A DNA stretch of 64,000 nucleotides, from the NCBI GenBank assembly GCA_947561715.1, contig OX387200.1, forward strand, positions 6,388,501 through 6,452,500, written 5' to 3'. Of this stretch, positions 59,471 through 64,000 are shown piece by piece. The notes beneath the pieces are model-generated. The model made no database searches. It was not told where the DNA came from and was given only the letters and a program-made list of their open reading frames with translations. Origin of the DNA: Ascidia mentula. Its lineage: Eukaryota; Chordata; Ascidiacea; Phlebobranchia; Ascidiidae. Within the stretch, counting starts at the first letter, position 1. Each line of letters opens with the position of its first letter. The position numbers were made by a program, and so were the translations under genes.

Positions 59471-60020
59471 TACACCCGCGGTTGCAGCAGTTGGAAATTT
59501 ACAGCAGTCAAGACGATGAGTATTTGCGAAAGCGAAGTTAGTGAATCAGAGTTTTTCAATCGTGCCAATTTACCAGTAAAGAGAATTTTGGTGCATAACA
59601 CTTATAACACTTATAACACTTATACCGCTTACTGCATAATTAGCTGTAGGAAAGTTTGTCTTGTACGATCCGCGTGTAAACTTAACTGTAATTTTGATGA
59701 ACACCTTTCGTCCCGACCTTGTGGGAGCGAAACTCCCAAGCAATTGTCACATTTAATCTGTTGAAGTTCCGTATGAAAAAGCTAAAAATAATTCATACAT
59801 CGTTCCATACTCCGTGTATAAAAAATACTAAAATTTTCAAGCAAATCAGAAAAAGGAAAGAATTCCTCTTTATTGTGACTTTGCATTCATCCGTTTTAGT
59901 CATCCGTCAAACTAGGTACAACTATTGAGAGAAACGAGTTAGAAACACTATGGTCCAAAAAAGGTAAACCAATAGTGCTGTCAGGCCCATTGTCACAATA
60001 ATTCACGTAAAATAATCTGA
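59460..60020. repeat. Copy of the repeat block flanking the sulfotransferase genes
   Basis: GTTGGAAATTTACAGCAGTC, GAATCAGAGTTTTTCAATCG and the TTTGGTGCATAACACTTATA segment match the blocks at 34.9-35.1, 44.4-44.5 and 51.2 kb. It includes a three-copy AACACTTAT mini-repeat and a decayed hammerhead-like unit. Confidence 0.65.
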
Positions 60021-60178
60021 ATTTTGTGAGCTGCATACAGATGGCCAATGCGCCGGCCTATAAGTGGAAGTCTTTGCCTTGCTGTTTGGCTGACAAAATT
60101 GTCCAAAGCCTTACAAAGGTGCACTGTTGAGACCTTATAGGTCGAAAGAGTGGCTATCTGCAAGCAGCTCACAAAATC
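60021..60178 (+). mobile_element. Hammerhead-bearing TIR element, core mutated
   Basis: Terminal repeats ATTTTGTGAGCTGCATACAG and GCAGCTCACAAAAT, 158 bp. Helix II GACCT/AGGTC and GAAA are intact, but the core reads CTGTTGA (invariant A6 lost) and the cleavage site reads CTGCA. The left arm contains the mirrored GCCGGCCTATAAG. Confidence 0.75.
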
Positions 60179-60509
60179 TTGAAATTGTTTGTAACACATT
60201 GAAGAAGCAATACAAACCAAATAGTCAATGCCATAGTGGAGAACTTCATGGTACAGATGTTTCGATTGTTGTACTACAATTATTTGCAATGAACAATGAA
60301 GGCGAACCGGCAAAATGGTACGATGACGTTGCGACAAGTAAAAAACTGGGGAAGTAAGAGAAGCGCAATTGTTGAGATTAGAAGCCGAACAGAGTTGCCT
60401 GTGCTGGAAGTGATAAAAAAATAGGGTAAAAAAACAAATTAAATGCATTGTGCACGATAAAATATTAAAAATGTTATAAAATACATGACGAACAAAGGGA
60501 GGTTTATAT

Positions 60510-60700
60510 GTTAAACTGTCGTAATGGCACGGAGGCATTTAACAGCCACTGAAATCTTTGAATGTAAATTGTTTCCAAATAAGAGAAGCGCCGTTTTCCT
60601 TCAATCTGTCCAAGGAATGTTGGGTTCTTAAAGCCGACCTTTTGCGATGGATTAGCCACAAGATGTTGACAAACATGTGCTCCTTGAGTCTCGTGACAAG
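60510..60700 (-). mobile_element. Relic of a Penelope-like element C-terminus
   Basis: The minus strand reads HLVANPSQKVGFKNPTFLGQ, then YLETIYIQRFQWLLNASVPL and RQFNI, matching the C-terminal tail that follows GIY-YIG in Penelope-like proteins (compare LLLMESLSIQQQQPQLN ... LFNV at 45.2 kb). The GIY-YIG core is not visible. Confidence 0.55.
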
Positions 60701-61027
60701 GTTTCGTCTTGACTGGCCATCTAATGTCGAACCTCAAGAACACGTGATACGCCAAACAACGTTAGATCGTGTTAATATTGGTTCCTCCAGAGGTCCTCCA
60801 GAGGAAACAGGTGTCCAGTTTGTTGGTGCCAAAGAAAAGACATAGGTGTGTGTCGCCTTGTGTGAAGTGGGCGACACACCTGCGAATTTCCTTTGATAAC
60901 TGTTTTGAAGGCCGAGGAAGTCAACTATTGCATTGGCTATTTTGTTTGTATATTGAAGATAAATAAAACCGTCAGTTATCTTCTTAAGGAAACGGTTATC
61001 ATTGTATTGCTCAAAAAAATCCACAAA

Positions 61028-62176
61028 ATGAAAGTGATCGTAGCTGGCTTTAGCAAAACTGGAACTAAATCCATGCATGCAGCTCTTAACGAACTTGGTT
61101 ATGGCGTGTATGACTTCTTGGATCATGAGTATTATCATAACAAGGAATGGATGGAAATCTTAACCACTGGTGGTAGTACTGAAATATTCAGGAAGATGTA
61201 CGAGAATGTGGATTCTGTTGTTGGTAGGCCAGTATTTTGCTTCTGGAAAGAAATACATGAAGCTTTTCTGGAGGCCAAGGTGGTATAATGTATGTGTTTA
61301 TAGTAAGTTAAAACTTAATGAGAATAATATTATTAATACAGATTATTTTGACAACACGTGACGAGACAGAATGGGTGAAGAGTTATGTGCGTTTGCTTCG
61401 CAGTCATAATGAGGAATGGATGCTTAGATTTGCCCAAACTTTCACTCCAACTGGAAACAAAGTCACTCAATTGTTTAAACGCGAAAGTAAATAAATATCT
61501 GTTCTCTTAGATATTCAATATTTTTTGTACATCTACCTTATATTTTGTTTGGGGATTTGTTTGTTTTCAGAATTGTTTTTGTGGTTTATTAGTAACAAAA
61601 TAATGAGATAAATCCCGCTCATTGAAAAGGGATTTTTTATTAGGTAAGTGCTTATTCTACATCTGTCACAGTAATTTTAGATTTACACATAACAGCCTTG
61701 GAAATATTTCTAACCAAAATAGTTTAATTTAATACACTTTTTATGTTTTTTTTACAACCTCTCTAGACAGTGTTGCTGGCGGAGGTTGGCTTCCTTTTAA
61801 GTGGAGTGCGCAACCAGTCAGCGAAACGGTTCTCAGGGTTAAATACAGACAACATAACACTGATGTGTTACAGGTACACGATTTATCTTCGTAAACTTTG
61901 GTTTAAACAGTATGTAACATACATGCATTTGTTAAGAACGCACCAAAAGACAAACTGCTGGTGTTTCGTGTAAAAGAAGGACGGGATCCACTTTGCAAGT
62001 TTCTTGGAGTTGAAGTGCCCGACGTTCCGTTTCCAAGGAAAAACGTTAATTCTACGTTGTTCAAAGATGCCGCTGAAGAAAATCCAGTCATGATAAAAAT
62101 GATTTTCGAAGCAAAAGTAGTTTTGTTTTTATTTTTTATTTTAGCAGTTGTACTGATTTTTTGGGTTCTGATGTGA
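61028..62176 (+). CDS. Sulfotransferase-like P-loop protein, copy J, intact (247 aa)
   Basis: Exons 61028-61279, 61342-61486, 61767-61873 and 61937-62176, standard lengths and phases. The P-loop is GFSKTGTKS. Exon 2 starts IILTTRDETEWVKSY. Exon 3 has GGGWLPFKWSAQPVSET. Exon 4 has KDKLLVFRVKEGRDPLCKFL, with Arg where the others have Trp. The membrane anchor (VVLFLFFILAVVLIFWVL) matches relics C and C', so J is the closest living relative of the gene caught in the inner palindrome. The last intron is only 63 bp. Confidence 0.85.
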
Positions 62177-62209
62177 TATACCCGTTTGTTGTAAGTTCGT
62201 GTGGTTCAA

Positions 62210-62400
62210 TGATGTACATGGAAGGTTTCAGTGTTGTTAGTTGCGCAACCGTAACAGTTGTTATTTTAACATTTCTTTTGAGTTTTGTGATATTTTATAA
62301 TGATATATTTCTTTTGGCGAAATACCATAACACATTTTGGCAATACAAAACCACTGAACCCAACAAACCTGTAGGACAACCAAATTGTTTTTCATACCAG
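62210..62400. repeat. 3' flank shared with relics C and C'
   Basis: GTTCGTGTGGTTCAATGATG and the following 150 bp (ending around CATTTTGGCAATACAAAAC) match 35.52-35.68 kb and, inverted, 41.89-42.05 kb. This is the downstream flank of the J-type gene that was copied with it. Confidence 0.75.
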
Positions 62401-62947
62401 ACCAGCTGACACATGATGGCATTTCACAATTGTGTAAAAGCAAGCATAACAATGCAAAGGAAACCACAACTTTTGTACTTAAAAATCAGTCCATTACAGT
62501 ACTGCTTGCAAACTAATCAATCCACGTTCCATGTATGACTGCCATCCATCTTTGATACGTCACAACAAACTGTTTGAGAGCAAGTAGCTCCATCACGAGC
62601 AGCAAAAAACAATGCAATTAGAAAATACAATGAAACATCTACCTTTGCAATTTTGAGATGTTGTCTTGCTTGGAAAGTTATACAACCAAAAGTGACCAGT
62701 CAGCCTCTTACAGTGCTGCTGAGTTCTTGTAGAGCCCAATTTTTTTTTTCACTCTAAACGCAACTTTGTGAACCACTGTTCTGCATGACCTACATATGAT
62801 AGATACACAACCGAAGTAGGAGATTTAGTCATTTGGCAACAAGCTAATTACCGGTACTCACCAGCTCCTACTAAGTGAACCATGCTGTGATGTAGTCAAA
62901 TTTTATCAAACTTAGAAATCAACTACTTTAGATTAGAGAGCTGTAAT

Positions 62948-63813
62948 ATGATGGTTATCGTGGCTGGATTTTGTAAAACGTGTTCCAAGTCACTGCACGA
63001 AGCGCTAGAAATTCTGGGTTACAGTGTTTTTGATTTTTTTGAAAATTGCTACTACCACGAAAACGAATGGAAAGAGGTTTTAACAATAGGGGGAAGTATT
63101 GGTTTGTTCAAAATGTGTGAGAATGTGGATGTGGTTGTCGACACACCGAGTTTCTATTTTTGGAAGGAAATTCACGAAGCATTTCCGGATGCCAAGGTAA
63201 TATGGTTCAGTCGTGTATATGCTTCATAGTAAGTTATGTATCAAGTTACAAACAATTATACTTCTCTGTGAGCTGCAGACAGATGGCAACTGTTTTGATC
63301 AATAAGGTCTCAGCAGTGCAGCTAATGCGACTATCAGACGACTTTTCTGACCAAACGGCCAAACAAAGACTTCCACTTTGTGGTGACGATACAATCACCG
63401 TCATCCGTTGGGCACCAAACTAGGTGCAACCTGACGGAGAAAACAAGGTGGAAACGCAATGGCTAAGCAATGCTCAATTATATGCGGTGTCAGGTCGTGT
63501 GTCACAATTAATATATGATCAGCAAAGTGGAGCCAATAATATGAATTGTGTAAGCTGCGTACAGATGACCACTGTTTTGAAGGTGTCATCACTTGATTAT
63601 ACTTATGTTCGAACAATTAACGTAGAATTTATTTCAATCAATTTCCAATTGCTCAAATGACGCAGATTATATTAACGATACGAGATGACGAGGAGGTATG
63701 GGTGAAAAGCTTTATTCGTCAACTAGCCACCGTGGACAACCACCTTCTATACACTGTGGCCAAAGTCATCACCCCTACTGGACGCAAGATAGCTGGTGTA
63801 ATCCGAAAAGCTC
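62948..63813 (+). CDS. Sulfotransferase-like copy K, divergent, 5' half (continues off right edge)
   Basis: Exon 1 (62948-63196) encodes MMVIVAGFCKTCSKSLHEAL through FWKEIHEAFPDAK; one codon is missing relative to other copies. Exon 2 (63666-63813) encodes IILTIRDDEEVWVKSFIRQL and PTGRKIAG, ends in phase 1 like the other copies and uses a GTGAGA donor. The P-loop has Cys for the usual Gly (KTC instead of KTG). Both exons are open. Exons 3-4 should lie beyond 64000. Intron 1 holds hammerhead-bearing repeat sequence. Confidence 0.75.
63270..63330 (-). mobile_element. Hammerhead-bearing TIR sequence in intron 1 of copy K, core mutated
   Basis: On the minus strand helix I AGCTGCA/TGCAGCT is perfect, helix III ACAG/CTGT is perfect and the cleavage dinucleotide is UC. 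However, the core reads CTGCTGA and GAAA has become AAAA. It shows that UH at the cleavage site is ancestral to the family. A further terminal fragment lies at about 63540-63580. Confidence 0.65.
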
Positions 63814-63837
63814 GTGAGATGCATGTTTTTTTTCTTT

Positions 63838-64000
63838 CCCAACCGGTGTTACGCGTGCCATTTGTGGTATGTGACAGCATTCCAGGTGGTACTCGTGCAA
63901 CTTTCCGCGGATATAATTCGAATTGAAAAATTGTAAGTGATCTCAAAATGTTTGTTACTTCATCCCCTAGGTAACTTTGTCACTCTCAACTGGGTGGTAC
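63838..64000. mobile_element. hAT-type MITE, cut by right edge
   Basis: It begins near TTCCCAACCGGTGTTACGCG and carries GCATTCCAGGTGGTAC and CCCTAGGTAACTTTG, as in the copies at 12.54 and 28.33 kb. It lies just after exon 2 of copy K. Confidence 0.65.

Noticed and set aside
1..64000. CRISPR arrays, bacterial operons or prokaryotic regulatory sites
   Set aside because: The window is clearly eukaryotic, with introns throughout; no regular spacer-repeat pattern is seen.

Overview
This is eukaryotic nuclear DNA from an animal: AT-rich, with compact multi-exon genes, GT..AG introns and many small non-autonomous transposons. The gene set (Fringe, CENP-C, rhodopsin-type GPCRs and an expanded family of membrane-anchored sulfotransferase-like genes) and the short introns suggest an invertebrate chordate such as a Ciona-type tunicate. 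The species is inferred, not proven.

Left part (1-20 kb), ordinary genes. The minus strand carries the 5' part of a Fringe glycosyltransferase gene (132-1473) that runs off the left edge. A 33-exon CENP-C gene (3532-15406, 1208 aa) encodes an AT-hook, the CENP-C motif and a C-terminal cupin. It converges on a six-exon minus-strand gene (16369-19035, 362 aa) that I do not recognise and that looks like a ciliary microtubule-associated protein. hAT- and mariner-type MITEs sit in introns and intergenic DNA.

Middle-left (20.7-27.8 kb). Two tandem paralogous GPCR genes (529 and 519 aa) share the same six-exon layout with identical intron phases. Intron 1 of the second gene holds a complete type I hammerhead self-cleaving ribozyme at 25901-25953.

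Right part (29-64 kb), an accessory region. At least a dozen copies or fragments of a four-exon gene family are present, encoding P-loop sulfotransferase-like proteins of about 248 aa with a C-terminal membrane anchor. Four copies are intact (29.2, 31.7, 49.2 and 61.0 kb), one runs off the right edge, and the rest are broken. Many lie in nested inverted duplications. The outer palindrome pairs 29.8-35.0 kb with 47.3-52.2 kb. The inner palindrome (35.3-42.3 kb) has arms made largely of a Penelope-like element (reverse transcriptase plus GIY-YIG endonuclease) in head-to-head copies. Scattered through the region are about 150-bp MITE-like elements whose right terminal inverted repeat overlaps a hammerhead ribozyme, short tandem arrays of decayed hammerhead-like units, tRNA-derived SINEs, hAT MITEs and a LINE 3' tail. 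The most unusual signal is the hammerhead-bearing TIR element family, followed by the palindromic sulfotransferase array.
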